From contig VZQC01007107.1 in the NCBI GenBank assembly GCA_009823505.1, forward strand, positions 455,284 through 519,283: a stretch of DNA of 64,000 bases, read 5' to 3'. Position numbers and translations under genes: made by a program. The notes beneath the pieces were generated by a model, which saw only the letters and a program-made list of their open reading frames with translations, had not been told where the DNA came from and made no database searches. Source of the DNA: Rhizomys pruinosus. Taxonomy: Eukaryota > Chordata > Mammalia > Rodentia > Spalacidae. Below are positions 9,494 through 20,472 of this stretch, piece after piece; the stretch's first letter is position 1, and each line of letters starts with the position of its first letter.

Positions 9494-9640
9494 AGGAACT
9501 GGCTTATGAGTGGTGGCACAAGCCTATAATCCTAGCACTCAGAAGGTAAAGGTGAGGGAGTCAAGAGTTCGTGGCCATCCTTGGAGACAGAGAGAATTCA
9601 AGGGAAGTTTCATGAGACCATGTTTCATTTCTAAAAATGT
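9494..9640 (+). mobile_element. Diverged B1-related SINE (copy A)
   Basis: 'gagtggtggcacaagcctataatcctagcactcagaagg' keeps B1 head order, but the rest is diverged. Identical in copy B (23527-23672). Confidence 0.6.
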
Positions 9641-9724
9641 AACTGGTTTATAGTTTTGTTGAAGGAATATAAAATTATATCAGACTCATGCACCATGCAT
9701 GGCATTTGACAAGTAGGCTGGGTA

Positions 9725-9858
9725 TCACCACCACTTACTACCACCACGAACCCACACCACCGTCATCATCACACCATCAATCCTTGCGATCATTAACACG
9801 ATTATCAACATCACCAGCCCATCTCATAATTATCACCAGTAGATTATTATTTTCATCA
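9725..9858. repeat. CAC/CAT microsatellite (copy A)
   Basis: Degenerate CAC/ATC triplets. Copy B (23752-23882) has regular CAC runs at the same place, so the irregularities here are likely base-call errors. Confidence 0.8.
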
Positions 9859-10770
9859 ATCTAAAGTGAATGACAGCCTATAGGTCTGCTGGTTTTCTGA
9901 CTTCTGGAGTCTGCTGTCATTTGTGGTATGAGCTTGTAGTCAGAGGAGATAGAGCTGGGAGGATCTTGAACTTGACACCCAAGGCGGATTTTACAAATGA
10001 AGAAACCAAGTCCCATAATCAAAATGCTGGTATCTTCCCATTTCCCATTTTGTTGTCTTCATGAGCTTCTGAACCATTTAAGTGCTCAATAGAGTGAGGC
10101 AAAGTCTCCCTTCCCTGTTAGAGCCATACATGTAGTATTTGGAGAATTCATTTGTTTTCCCCCTTAGTGTTTTAGGAATGGTTTCTCTTGTATCTTACCA
10201 TAATACCCATCCTAGACTAGATGAATAAAGTCATTAATTACAAAATCATTATGTGAGGGCCCAGGCCGGCTCCTCTTCATAAACACAGCCTCCTGGCTTC
10301 TGTTATGCTGACAGCCAGCCCCTCCAAGGGCAACCCAACATTTCCTTGCTGTATCCTGTCCATGCATCTGTGTCTCCCTGGGAATCTGGATGGAAGCATT
10401 CATCTACCAGACTTTGGTCAGAAGGGCATAATGACTCACTTGTTTTGACAGCATAATATCTCTAGTTAGAAATATGCAGAAGCTAAAAGGCAAAAATTCC
10501 AACAAAGCCTGGCAGTTCAGCTGGTTTCCACCCCAGCATACACTGCCATCATCCTTCTTCCTACAGAACTCCAACTGTGCACATTGTCATTGTGTGTGTA
10601 CGGCACAATACCCAATGCACCCAGGGGGTGAATGCGACTCGAGTGTCTCTCCTATGTCAAGGATTGCTTTAGGGTTGGACATGTCACTCAGTTCTGGCCA
10701 ATGGGACTCTGGGGAACTTGATTTACATAGAAGGATCTCTCACCAGCAGGATGCAAGCGTTTTTGTTTTT
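9859..10770. other. Unique DNA, no gene recognised
   Basis: Mostly identical to copy B apart from an indel patch at ~9980-10010. A MIR-like 'ttacaaatgaagaaac' remnant is possible near 9985. No coding evidence. Confidence 0.4.
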
Positions 10771-10780
10771 TTGGGGGGGT

Positions 10781-10782
<2 letters not shown>

Positions 10783-10816
<34 letters not shown>

Positions 10817-10955
10817 GGTCTTGTTGAGACAGGGTCTCCCTGTAGCTCAGCTGTCCTGAACTCACTCTGTAAGACAGGCTGGCCCTTGAACTCCAGAGAT
10901 CTGCCGCCTCTGCCTCCCGAATCTGGGATTAAAGCGTGTGCCACCCACGCCCAGC
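10783..10955 (-). mobile_element. B1 SINE (copy A)
   Basis: Reverse B1 behind ~33 T. It carries many indels and lacks the 5' target-site copy TGAAACAGCTATTTT that precedes its partner at 24830-24987; those bases were replaced by T. Confidence 0.88.
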
Positions 10956-11029
10956 TGATTAAAAAAAAAAAAAAAAAATTTTATTTTTTATTTTGTTAGC
11001 CTTTAGTATTTATTTTTTTTAAACATTTT

Positions 11030-11270
11030 TTAAATTTTTATTTATTTTTATATGTGTAAAAATGAATGTACTGTCTGCCAATGCAGGTTTGTGCACCGTG
11101 CCGGCATGCTTTGGAGGTCAGAAGAGGGTCCTCGTATTCCCCGGAACTGGAGTTCTTCTAGAATTGGAGTTTACAGACAGTTCCTTAGCTGCCATGTGGG
11201 TGCTGGGGATCGAACCCAGTCCTCTGCAAGAGCAGTGGTGCTCTTAACTGCTAGCTAGCTCTCCAGCCCC
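11030..11270 (-). mobile_element. B2 SINE, 17-bp-duplication subfamily (copy A)
   Basis: Reverse B2 with the tandem GGAACTGGAGTT / GAATTGGAGTT words 17 bp apart. Damaged relative to copy B (25050-25292), for example 'gtgcaccgtgccggcatgct'. Confidence 0.9.
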
Positions 11271-11394
11271 CTGAAACAGCTAGTGTAAAACCAGGAAGGC
11301 AAGACCAGCAAAATAGACTCTCAGAGGGGTCCTACATCATGGAGCTGTGACCCCCCCCACCTTGAATCTCCTGTCCTCAGATTTCTTGTTCTGT

Positions 11395-11760
11395 GAGATA
11401 TGTTAGTTTTATCATGGCTGTGCCCAAATACCTGACAGAAACATGGTAAGGGAGGGAAGATTTATTCTGAGTCATAGTTCAAAGGGTTCAGTCTTTAGTT
11501 GCTTGACCCAGGTACTTGGTCAGAACATCATGGTGGCATGAGTGTATGAAAAGGGGCTTCTTCACCTCAGGATAGAGAAGTCAGAAAACAGCAAGAGACC
11601 AGGGACCAGATACAAAGTCATACCCCCAGTGACACACCTTCTTCAGCTTGGCCCCACCTCCCAAAGTCTCCACCATCTTTCCACCATAAGTTGAGAAAGA
11701 TTTTAACACATGAACTATGGGGCTATTTCATATTCAAACTAGAACCGATGGCAACCTTCA
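11395..11760 (-). repeat. Rodent dispersed repeat (copy A)
   Basis: 'ttagttttatcatggctgtgcccaaatacctgacag ... gatttattctgagtcatag ... cacaccttcttcagcttggccccacctcc' has the layout of the rodent repeat class also found at 58180-58540. Practically identical in copy B (25410-25770). Confidence 0.5.
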
Positions 11761-11761
11761 G

Positions 11762-11905
11762 ATTTATAAAAAAGTGTATATGTTCATGTGTGGTGCCTGC
11801 ATGCGTTTAATGTGTACCATGTAGGTGCAGTGGCTCACAGAGGCCAAAGAGGGCATTGGCTTCCCTGCAACTGCAGTTACAGACAGGTGTTATCAGATGC
11901 AGTAA
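11762..11905 (-). mobile_element. B2/B3-related SINE fragment (copy A)
   Basis: 'gtgtatatgttcatgtgtgg ... cacagaggccaaagaggg ... cttccctgcaactg' is a B2-like tail and middle without the head. Copy B (25784-25925) reads closer to consensus. Confidence 0.6.
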
Positions 11906-12124
11906 ATGTCTTTTGAGGCTGGGAAGGTTTGCTGAGTAAGCCATGAGATGTCAGGAACAGCCACAGTGCTGGACCTGGGACCAGGTGGGGTCCTAAGCTG
12001 GGAGAGGCCTCAGCATGGCACTGGGTGGCACTTTGATGTAGTAAGAGTCCTTCCTGGATTCTTGTTGCAGGCCAGTGCAGGGGAAAGGGATGCAAACAGG
12101 CAGGTCTAGCCATCACATAAGTTG

Positions 12125-12310
12125 TTGTTCCAGTTTGGATGTAAAGTGTCCCCACAGGCTTGTGGTGGTTCCAGATACGCCCCCCCCCCCCACCCACCCC
12201 GCGCTATCTGTTTTAGGAAACTGTGGAACCTTCTGGAAGACAGAACTAAAGGAACTGATACTGAGGTTTACAGCCACATTCATGCTCTGAAGTAAGTTCT
12301 TGCTTCTAGG
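12125..12310 (+). repeat. Fragment of rodent dispersed repeat with C-run (copy A)
   Basis: 'ccagtttggatgtaaagtgtcccc ... tttaggaaactgtggaaccttctgg' resembles the repeat at 39440-39755. The C-run at 12180-12200 differs in length and content from copy B (26197-26211). Confidence 0.45.
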
Positions 12311-13360
12311 TCAGTTAAGAAGTGAACAAGCTGCGGCAAGCTACTGCTGCCATAGACAGGCTGGCCCCACTGATATGTGCTCTTGACCATGGAACTGAAC
12401 TAGTACAAATTCTCCTTTCTGACCAGAATTTGTCACAGTGATGAGAATAGTGATGAGCACATGTACTGTGACAAAGGTAGATGTTCCTAGACACCTTCAT
12501 GGCCCCTGCATGTGAGGGCTCTGCCCCAGAGGTGGGCTGTGGGTGGTCTCCCCTGCTGGCTTCCTGACCCAGAGGACTGAAGGCCAGGATCTGGCAAACT
12601 GTGGCCTGCTGCCTCTATGGCTCATCAACTAAGAATGGCTTTTCAGAGTTTTAAATCATTACATTTTCAATATGTGTACAAGTACTTGCTCAATATTCTC
12701 ATGTTGGCTCTTGTCTGCAAAGCCAGAAATGATTATTATTTGGTAACCGGTATGGTCATTTTCAGAGTCCAGCCTCTGCCACTAGAGGGACCTGGCCTTG
12801 CTCCTGTGTTGGCTGCAATATGCGGTCCCTGATCTCTATGGAGTATGCTAACGTTCCAACATCCCAGCAGAAAGGGGGACTCTGAGGTCAGGGAGTGGAA
12901 TCTTACCACTCCTTTCCCTACACCACTGTCCTCGGTGGGTTACCCCTGCCGAGCCAACGAGCCAATGGCATCTTGATAAAATCTGAGAGCTGCAGTTAAT
13001 AACATAGCCCTGCCCGGTGGCTTTCTCCTGGGGGTGCCCATCTGTCAGCCTTGGGAGACCACTCTCCATGCAGCTGGAACCGTCCCCAGCCATCGAATCA
13101 GGAGCAAGCCACGGTCCCTGGAGCCAGGTTCAGCACGTAGGCCCATAATCTCTGTGCTCAGCTTGCGCCAGCTCCTGGCTGCCCTCCAGGCTCCCAACAA
13201 CAGCACCAGATGGTGCTAACGGAGGGTGAAAATGCTCCCAGGAAGACCTGGGCATTGGGCAGTGGGGAGAAGGGAGGCCAGCCAGGCAGAAGTGCCCTGA
13301 TCCTGGCCACAAGGAGGCCTTCAGGTGCAGCCCGTCTGGGGTGGCGGACCAACCACTGCT
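12311..13360. other. Unique DNA, no gene recognised
   Basis: About 1 kb of non-repeat sequence, nearly identical in copy B (26322-27368). Several short frames overlap in both directions around 13034-13352, which is typical of GC-rich non-coding DNA. A weak CTCF-like word CCACTAGAGGGAC sits at about 12779. Confidence 0.4.
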
Positions 13361-13361
13361 T

Positions 13362-13431
13362 AAAATTTTATTTATTTATTTATGTATTTATTTATTTATT
13401 TAGAAATAGTTATTGAGCGGCCCCCCCCCCA
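13362..13431. repeat. (TTTA)n plus C-run (copy A)
   Basis: TTTA tetramers interrupted by TATG, then a run of C. Copy B (27370-27440) has an uninterrupted TTTA tract. Confidence 0.85.
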
Positions 13432-13599
13432 GTGGGCTTAAGTGTCTAAAATCACTTGTCTGGTTTCAGCAGGGTCTTCTTGCCCCTTAAGACCCAGGCA
13501 GCGTTACCTCTGACCCTGCCCACAGCTCTGGGCTTCCCCAAAGCTTACATTCCTGCAATGCTGGGCCCAGGTTTGTGCCACCCCTGAATTCCTGCTATT

Positions 13600-13879
13600 T
13601 CTTTGTGGTCTTGTGATCTGTCTGAAACTGTGAGCACAAACCCTATCAACCTAGCCCGTGCTGAGCCGGGTGACCAGAGCACATAAGCAAGGGCTGGCCT
13701 CAAACTCATTACATACCTGAGGAATGAACCTTGAATTTCTAATCCTCCTTCTTTATCTCCTGAGTGCTGGGATAAAGGCGTGGCCCACCCACTCAGTTTT
13801 TAGGTTGTGCGGGCAACGCAAACCCAGGACTTTGTGTATCTTAGACAAACACTACCATTTGAGCTGCATCCCTAGCCCA
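13600..13879 (-). mobile_element. B4 SINE (copy A)
   Basis: A B1-like part ('gctggcctcaaactcattac ... gagtgctggga') joined to an ID-like head ('gagctgcatccctagccc') on the reverse strand, the fusion that defines B4. Copy A has added bases in the middle. Confidence 0.7.
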
Positions 13880-14789
13880 AGCTTTGATTCTTGACTCCTT
13901 GCTTTCCACTCCTTGTCACTGGCCTAGGTACCTGGTGGCCGGCTGCTTGCTCACTGCAGAGGACTAGCTTGGGCGAGGTGTTACCAGGAAGTTGGGGAGG
14001 GCAGCTGCTTAGAGGGCTTCTCACCAGCAGACATCCCAGCAGACACTTCTTTGGGCTAGGTAACCTTTAATCTTTTCCCTTTCTGGGATATCACAAGTCT
14101 AGGGCCTCTATGGCCTGTCCTGAGTCCCTGAACCCCAGAAAGGGCTGTTCAGGTCAAACGCGATCTAGCTCGTGAGGATTGTGGGTGCTGTCCTCCTGGT
14201 TCTCTTGATGACTCAAGAGGGCTTGAGAGGCCAAAGTCATAGACAAGTCCAGTCCCTCTGGGCCGGCCATCTTTTCCTCCAAGCCCTGTTCTATAGGAGG
14301 TCATATGAGTAAGCCAGGCTGGGACAGGGCAGACTATAGCCTGAAACTTGGGAATGAGACACTGGGGTCAAGTTGACCCTAAGGTGCCTGTCCTCCTGTG
14401 GAGAAAGGGTGGCATGCCTCATGTCCTACTACTGAGGGAAGATTCATGTGTGGTGTGGTGGCGACATGACCTACATAGATGGAAGGGGTGATTAGGCTCC
14501 CTAGTCCTCACCCCCACTTTTTTTCTAGAGTGTGATGCTGATGCTCCTCGTGAGAGGAGGGGGCCCATGTTCCCTTCCCTGGAAACTGATCAAATACAGA
14601 AAAGTAGTTTCCTGGACTGGTCATAAGAAGAAACCCGTCTTCTGCCTGCTTTCTCCGCCTTGGGATCCCTGAGCCTTCAGATAAGAGGCTCTAAAGGTGT
14701 CATGCTGAGGAGACTATGTGGAGACATTGTATAGGGTGAAAGAGTAGGGGAGAAGTAAATGGAGCCCAAGCTGATTTGAGGGCTCCAGT
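13880..14789. other. Unique DNA, no gene recognised
   Basis: Identical to copy B except at 14430-14470, where copy B has a short GT run and copy A reads differently. No coding or RNA signal seen. Confidence 0.4.
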
Positions 14790-15020
14790 CCAGGTATCAG
14801 ACATGGAAGGAACCAGACTTCAGAGGATTCCAGCTCCTAGCATCCAGTGCCCTGTGGAGGAGAAACAGGCTGTCCTGGCTGAGCCCCAAAGCTCACATGT
14901 GGATGAAAGAAAAGTGGCCACATAGGAAAGAGATATGTGTGCTTTAAGCCATAAATTTGGGGAGTGTTTGTTATATAGGCCATAAACTGACTGGTACAGG
15001 CCAGGGAGAAACAGTATCAC
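14790..15020 (+). repeat. Possible old LTR fragment (copy A)
   Basis: 'gtggaggagaaacaggctgtcc ... ctttaagccataaatttgg ... gttatataggccataaactgac' resembles the end of an old mammalian LTR. Family unassigned. Indels versus copy B begin at ~14890. Confidence 0.35.
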
Positions 15021-15439
15021 TATTTAGGCAGTCAGATATTTTAGGCATGCCTGTGTCGGACACTGGGACTCATAAGAACTATAGCTTGGCTGTGAACACA
15101 TACCTGTGGTGACAAGGTGAGGACTGAAATTCAAGGCTCACCCAGAACCAAAGCTTTCTCCTCTCATGGTGCCTCCCTGCACAGCTCTGTTGAACTGACT
15201 GACCACTAGGACAAGCCCTATCCTTTTCTCTGTGCATCAATAGATCCCAGCCCTGACCGTGGACCTGTAGTCTTGCCTGAACCCTTTCTCTTTTGACTCA
15301 TGTAAAGTTGACCCCTATAAGCTTACCAGCATACATAAAGCAGGAATAGATATGAATGCATGGAGACCCCAGCAGAAGTTGTCAGTGGGAGAAAACTGCT
15401 CTATTACATGGAAACTTGGGGGGTGGGCAAAGAATTATA

Positions 15440-15655
15440 TTTGTACCTCTAGCATTTATTAGGCACCAGGCAGAAGGCTAAGCTAAGGCTTCACAAGTAT
15501 TAACTGATTTAATTGTCTCCACAGCCCTCTGAGGTACTGAGTACCCTTTGTACACATAGGGAAGTGAAGGCAGAGAAAAGTTAATGAATTTGCTCAATGT
15601 TTATCTGGCTAGCGAGGGTGGAACTAGGATTCCATCTAGTCAGTCTGGTGCAGAA
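15440..15655 (+). mobile_element. MIR SINE (copy A)
   Basis: A well-preserved MIR: 'agcatttattaggcaccaggcagaaggctaagc', 'attaactgatttaattgtc', 'gaggtactgagtaccctttg', 'agttaatgaatttgctcaa'. Identical in copy B. Confidence 0.85.
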
Positions 15656-15982
15656 GGATCCAATGTGGAGCTATTAGAACAGCCAGTTTCATAAGGCAAG
15701 GGTGCCCTGTGTTCTGGGTGACTATGTCAATTGTAGTAAGGAGACATAGCCCAGCACTGCCACCAGCAGCCAGAGGATGAGCCTTCCTGTGCTGGGCACC
15801 GCCACACTGAGAAAGCTGGATTGCTGACTACACTGCAGAAAGGAATTTCAGGGCGAGTCAAAGAGAAGCAAAGGTAGTGAGTTTATTAAATGTTTAGACA
15901 GAGAGAAACATGGGGGAAAATATGGCAACAGTATTGATCCAGGCTTCACAAGACAGGGAGTCACACTGTGCTTTTAACACTC

Positions 15983-16045
15983 CTCTCTCCTCTCTCTCCT
16001 CCGTCATCTCTCTCTCTCCCTCTTCTCTCTCTCGCCTCTCTGTTC
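15983..16045. repeat. (TC)n microsatellite, corrupted (copy A)
   Basis: An irregular CT-rich tract. At the same place copy B (29976-30023) is a pure TC run. Confidence 0.85.
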
Positions 16046-16184
16046 TCATGACTTTTGTGGCTTTTAAGTTAAATTGCACAAAGGATGTGATTCACAATGA
16101 ATAAAGCAAAGCTTAAAGTTAAGTTTATGAATTAAGTAATAACATAACAAGCTCTTTACTTATTTCTCTTCTTTAAAGGTTTCT

Positions 16185-16344
16185 ACCTGGTGTGGGTGGT
16201 GCACATCTTAATCCCAGCACTTGGGAGGTAGAGGCAGCAGAATGTCGGTGAGTTCAAAGCCAGCCTGGTCTACATAGTAAAATTCCAGGGACAGCTGGGC
16301 TACAAGGGAGACCCTGCCTCAAAAAACCAAAAAAAAAAAAAAAA
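16185..16344 (+). mobile_element. B1 SINE (copy A)
   Basis: Forward B1 ending in an A-run, with several single-base insertions ('ggtgtgggtggtgc'). Partner 30172-30325. Confidence 0.88.
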
Positions 16345-16477
16345 AGAATTTCATTTGCAGATAAATTATAAGGGTTTTGGCATGTATGTGTGTATACGTA
16401 TGTGCATATTCATGTGTGCATGCATGCAGAGGTTAGAGGACAGCATTTAGGTGTGATTCCTCAGGTACTATACACTT

Positions 16478-16516
16478 TTAAAAAGAGATTTGTTTGTTTG
16501 TTTCTTTCATTCTTTC

Positions 16517-16559
<43 letters not shown>

Positions 16560-16690
16560 CAAATGTATTGCAGGTGCCCATGGAGGGTCGAAGGGGGACC
16601 AATTTCTTGGAACCTGATGTTATATGTATTTGTGAGCTGCCCAATAGGAGCTGGGATTTGAGCTCTGGTCCTGTGATAAGAACAGTGAGT
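16478..16690 (-). mobile_element. B2 SINE with (GT)n, interrupted (copy A)
   Basis: Reverse B2-like SINE with a GT run at 16520-16553 and 'ggtgcccatggagg', interrupted by the B1 that follows. Copy B contains the missing head at 30838-30878. Confidence 0.75.
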
Positions 16691-16692
16691 GT

Positions 16693-16787
16693 GCCGGGCA
16701 TGGTAGTGCAAACGCCTTTTAATCCTAGCACTTGGAAGGCAGAGGCAGCAATCTTTGTGGAGTGCAAGGCCAGCCGGGTCTACAGGA
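16693..16787 (+). mobile_element. B1 SINE truncated at the N
   Basis: A forward B1 that stops abruptly at 16787 after 'gtctacagg'. In copy B the same element continues to a full A-tail at 30837, so the break is the join and not the element's own end. Confidence 0.9.
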
Positions 16788-16788
16788 N
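16788..16788. other. Single-N assembly join
   Basis: The only ambiguous base noticed. It joins the middle of a B1 directly to the middle of a CTC microsatellite, with no target repeats or microhomology. Confidence 0.97.
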
Positions 16789-16858
16789 CTCCTCCTCCTC
16801 CTCCTCCTCCTCCTCCTCCTCCTCCTCCTTCTCCTCCTCTTCCTTCTCCTCTACCTCC
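16789..16858. repeat. (CTC)n microsatellite (copy B)
   Basis: Starts directly after the N, without the TTCTCC hexamer part seen in copy A at 2240-2304. Confidence 0.93.
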
Positions 16859-17404
16859 TTTTTCTTGAGAAAAATTTCAAGCATTGGGTGGAACCAAGAG
16901 AACCCATAGGGCTTCCAAGCCTATGGGAATACACCTCATGTCACCATGTGCCCCAGATGCTGGACAATGTTTAATCTTGTTTTGGTCCTTTGGTCCTTTC
17001 TTTCCTGTCCTTCCTTTTGTTTTGGAAAGGAAGTTTTGCCTCTGTTCCACTGTGTATTGAAAGGATACAATTTATATTTTGATTTTGCTTTGAGTCTCAG
17101 AAGAGACTTTGAACTTTGGAATTTGAACAGCATTACAGTGTTGGGAGTGTTAAAACTGTGGGATCTTGAAGTTGGACTGTATTCATTTTGCACTATGAAA
17201 TGACCATGAACTTATGGGGGCTGGAACAGAAATGCTATATATGGTTTGAATCCAAATTGGAGACAGGATCATATGTTTGAATACCTTGTTACCAGGTGGA
17301 AGGGGTTGTCTGGGATATTGTGGATCTGGGTAGCAGAAGCCAGTGAGTTATCCCAACCCTGATTGTGGTTCCATTATCACTGCTTCCTGATCCACCAAGA
17401 TGTG

Positions 17405-18037
17405 AACAAGCAAAGCCACATGCTCCTACAGCCATGGGCAGAGCAAGCAAAGCCACACTTTCCTATAGCCACAGACAGAGCAAGCAATGCCACACCCTCC
17501 TACAGCCATGGACAGAGCAAGCAATGCCACACGCTCCTACAGCCATAGACAGAGCAAGCAATGCCACATGCTCCTACAGCCACGGACAGAGCAAGCAGTG
17601 TTACACACTCTTACAGCCACAGACAGAGCAAGCAAAGCCACACACTCCTACAGCCACGGACAGAACAAGCAATGTCACATGCTCCTACAGCCACGGACAG
17701 AGCAAGCAGTGCCACATGCTCCTACAGCCACGGACAGAGCAAGCAATGCCACATGCTCCTACAGCCACGGACAGAGCAAGCAGTGCCACATGCTCCTATA
17801 GCCATGGACAGAGCAAGCAGTGCCACATGCTCCTACAGCCATAGACAGAGCAAGCAATGCCACATGCTCCTATAGCCACGGACAGAGCAAGCAGTGACAC
17901 ATGCTCCTACAACCACAGACAGAGCAAGCAATGCCACATGCTCCTACAGCCACGGGCAGAACAAGCAATGCCACATGCTCCTACAGCCACGGGCAGAGCA
18001 AGCAATGCCACATGCTCCAACAGCCATGGACAGAGCC
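17405..18037 (+). repeat. 37-bp minisatellite, copy B (~17 units)
   Basis: Same unit and variant order as 2921-4005, but 444 bp shorter between flanking anchors, exactly 12 units. Lacks the second 222-bp higher-order block. Open frames across it (up to 159 codons) are read-throughs. Confidence 0.96.
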
Positions 18038-18182
18038 ACTGTAGCTGCTAAGCCTTCCCACCAGGATGGATCAATATCCTCTGGAGATGTGAGCCAAAAT
18101 CAGTCCTTCTTCCCTTAAGTTTATTCTGTCAGGTATTTCATTACAGCAATGAAAAAGTAATTAATAAAAGTGGATGTAGGCA

Positions 18183-18401
18183 GGGCTGGAGAGATGGCCT
18201 AGCAGTTGAGTACCGACTGCTCTTGCAGAGGACCTGGGTTTGATTCCCAGCATCCAGATGGCAGCTGAGAGCCATATTTAACTCAAGTTCCAGGAGAATC
18301 TGACACCCTCTTCTGACCTCCGCAGCACTGCATGACACAGGTGCACAGATCTGCATGCAGACAGTACATTCATGCTCATAAAGAATAAATAAAAAATTTA
18401 A
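18183..18401 (+). mobile_element. B2 SINE (copy B)
   Basis: Clean forward B2: GGGCTGGAGAGATGGCC head, 'tgctcttgcagaggacctggg', A/T-rich tail with AATAAA. Confidence 0.93.
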
Positions 18402-18409
18402 AAAAAATT

Positions 18410-18558
18410 TTGTTTTGTTTTTTCAAGACAGGGTCTCCCTGTAGCTCCAGCTGTCCTGGAACTCACTCTGTAGACCAGGCTGGCCTTGAACTAACAAAGA
18501 TCCACCTGCCTCTGCCTCCCAAGTGCTAGGATTAAAGGTGTGCGCTACCATGCCCAGC
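18410..18558 (-). mobile_element. B1 SINE (copy B)
   Basis: Clean reverse B1 ending TGCCCAGC, 17 bp from the next B1 in opposite orientation. Confidence 0.93.
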
Positions 18559-18575
18559 TAAAAAAGTGGATGTAA

Positions 18576-18724
18576 GCCAGGTGTGGTGGTACATGCCTTT
18601 AATCCCAGCATGTGGAAGGCAGAGGCAGGCAGATCTCTGTGAGTTCAAGGCCAGCTTGTCTATATAGCAAGCTCCAGGCCAGCTGGGACTAAAAGGAGAC
18701 CCTGTCTTTAAAAGACCAAAAAAA
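18576..18724 (+). mobile_element. B1 SINE (copy B)
   Basis: Forward B1; with the preceding reverse B1 it forms an inverted pair that would give a long hairpin in any transcript. Confidence 0.93.
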
Positions 18725-18773
18725 TGTGGATGTAAGAAGCCAAGGACCCTGTAGCCCAGTTCCCAGAAAACCT

Positions 18774-18862
18774 GCAGTGTGTGGTGGGGCAGCCTGCAGT
18801 GTGAGTGTGTGGGGCAGCCTGCAGCATGTGCTGGCAGCCTGCAGTGTGTGCTGGGGCAGGCA
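18774..18862. repeat. Short GCAGCCTGCAGTGTG tandem repeat (copy B)
   Basis: Regular form of the array at 4738-4815, about four units. Confidence 0.75.
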
Positions 18863-19199
18863 TGCTGTATCCCAAGGCTGGGTGGTTCTCTTGCACATAC
18901 TGCTCTACACCTCCCAACTGTTCTTTTCTTTCCCTCCTTTTTTGTGTGTATGCTTATGTACATGTGTGTTCATGTATGTGTGAATACACCTTCAGGCATG
19001 TACACGTGTGCATGTTTATGTAAAAGGCAGAGGTCAACATCGAGTTTTGTTCCTTAGGATGCTGTCTGTCATTTCTATATCATCTGTTGGTCCTTTACTC
19101 ATGTGTGGCCGTAATCCACATGATATTCTTCCCTCCTAGAACTGGGCTGGCAGTTCTACAGTACTGAAAGCTTCAAGGCCGTCTCCTGCCTGCAGGCAG

Positions 19200-19682
19200 A
19201 CAGTCTCTAGGCTTAGCTCTGGTGAGGAGAGGGGAGGGGACCTAGAGAAAGTTACCCAATGAGAAAAGAAAGACACAGACTCAGCGGGTGAAGGTCTGGG
19301 AGATAGACTCTCATTTATTCATGCCAGCAGTGTGTTTATATACCAAAGGCTACTGTGCTCTGGGCAAGGAAGTGGGGGGCAGGCAGAAGGGAAGGGTGAG
19401 CTACCTTGGCTCCTACCAGGAGACTACAGAGCTCCTGTTTGTGCAACTGGTAAACTAAAGGTGTGACATTTTGCTCAATACCTCAAGGGAAAGGGCCATC
19501 CAGTTCTGGAACTTTGCAGAGATAGGCAAGGCAAGAAAACACTGCAATATCCAAACCTTCTGGAGCTATAGATAACTCACAGAGACAACTGAATGCCCAC
19601 AGAGATATCAGATAACTCTCAGAAGTTCTTCAGGACAGGTTTTACAGGTCCTTGCCTCAAGCCAGGCAAAGTTTCATTCCTA
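19200..19682 (-). mobile_element. Possible solo LTR, reverse strand (copy B)
   Basis: Same layout as 5175-5653: reverse-strand TATA-like word in 'gtttatatacc', AATAAA in 'tcatttattcatgcc'. No internal retroviral sequence. Confidence 0.45.
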
Positions 19683-19689
19683 CAGCTGT

Positions 19690-19924
19690 CCACCTTGGGT
19701 TGTTGTTGTTGAGCCAGGATCTCTCACTGGCTTATAAGGTAATGATTTGCTAGATGGGATGGGCAGTGAGCCCCAGGGATCTGCCTGACCCCACTTCCCC
19801 AGCGCTGGAATGCCAAGCACATGCCCCTGGGCCTGATGTTTTTGTATGGATTCTGGGCATTGAACTCAAGCTGCCATGCTTCTGAGGCAAGCACTTAAAC
19901 TGGCTGAGCCATCTCCCCAGCCCC
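19690..19924 (-). mobile_element. B3 SINE (copy B)
   Basis: Reverse B3: 'gagccaggatctctcactgg ... cagtgagccccagggatctgcc ... gctgagccatctccccagcccc'. Confidence 0.8.
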
Positions 19925-20006
19925 TGGGCTGTCTATCTTATACACACACTGTATTACACACACTGGGCTATCTATCTTATACACACACTATATTACGCAC
20001 ACTGGG

Positions 20007-20051
<45 letters not shown>

Positions 20052-20085
20052 ATCTATCTATCTATCCTATACACACACTGCATTC
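19925..20085. repeat. (ATCT)n microsatellite (copy B)
   Basis: Duplicated 'gggctatctatcttatacacac' lead, then a regular ATCT run at ~20005-20066. Confidence 0.93.
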
Positions 20086-20228
20086 CCTTCTTTCTGTCTC
20101 TCGGTCTCTACCAAGGAAAAGAAACTTCTATTGTTATTTCAACCAGAACAGCTAAACACGTAAATGGTCTCCCAAGGTCTCTGTCAACTGTGGGATGGCG
20201 GAGGGGCACTTTGTTACACATCCTTTCC

Positions 20229-20472
20229 ATCCAGAAACCTCACAAATCAAATATTGGGTGATTTTAAAAACCATTTTCCTGATGGTGGTTCTCTATTTAA
20301 TCTCCCAGAGCTAACAATATGTGATCAGTTTCCCTTAACAAATGACCTCATTTAACTTCATTAGCTCGTAATTAATTTGCTAGCATGTAACCAAGATGAT
20401 TAACACTCCTGATTAAAGACAGGCAAAAGAGGAACCTCTTTTTTTCATGGTCAAGACAAATACTGATTAAAA
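20229..20472. promoter_or_regulatory. Candidate conserved non-coding element (copy B)
   Basis: Second version of 6197-6440, with the TAATTAATTT and TGATTAA words intact. Confidence 0.35.

Larger units (their letters stand above)
2305..16787 (+). repeat. Copy A of a ~14-kb near-identical tandem block
   Basis: This block reappears at 16789-30760 in the same order and orientation. The coordinate offset drifts from 14484 at the left to about 13974 at the right because of indels. Unique parts are almost identical; differences cluster in SINEs, homopolymers, microsatellites and the 37-bp minisatellite. Copy A carries the worse versions, for example broken SINE consensus words and a corrupted ATCT array. 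The likely cause is assembly rather than biology (inference). Confidence 0.9.

Noticed and set aside
10723..10999. Lys-rich and Phe-rich frames
   Set aside because: Poly-T and B1 read-through.
17365..17844. 159-codon repetitive frame in copy B
   Set aside because: Same minisatellite read-through as in copy A.
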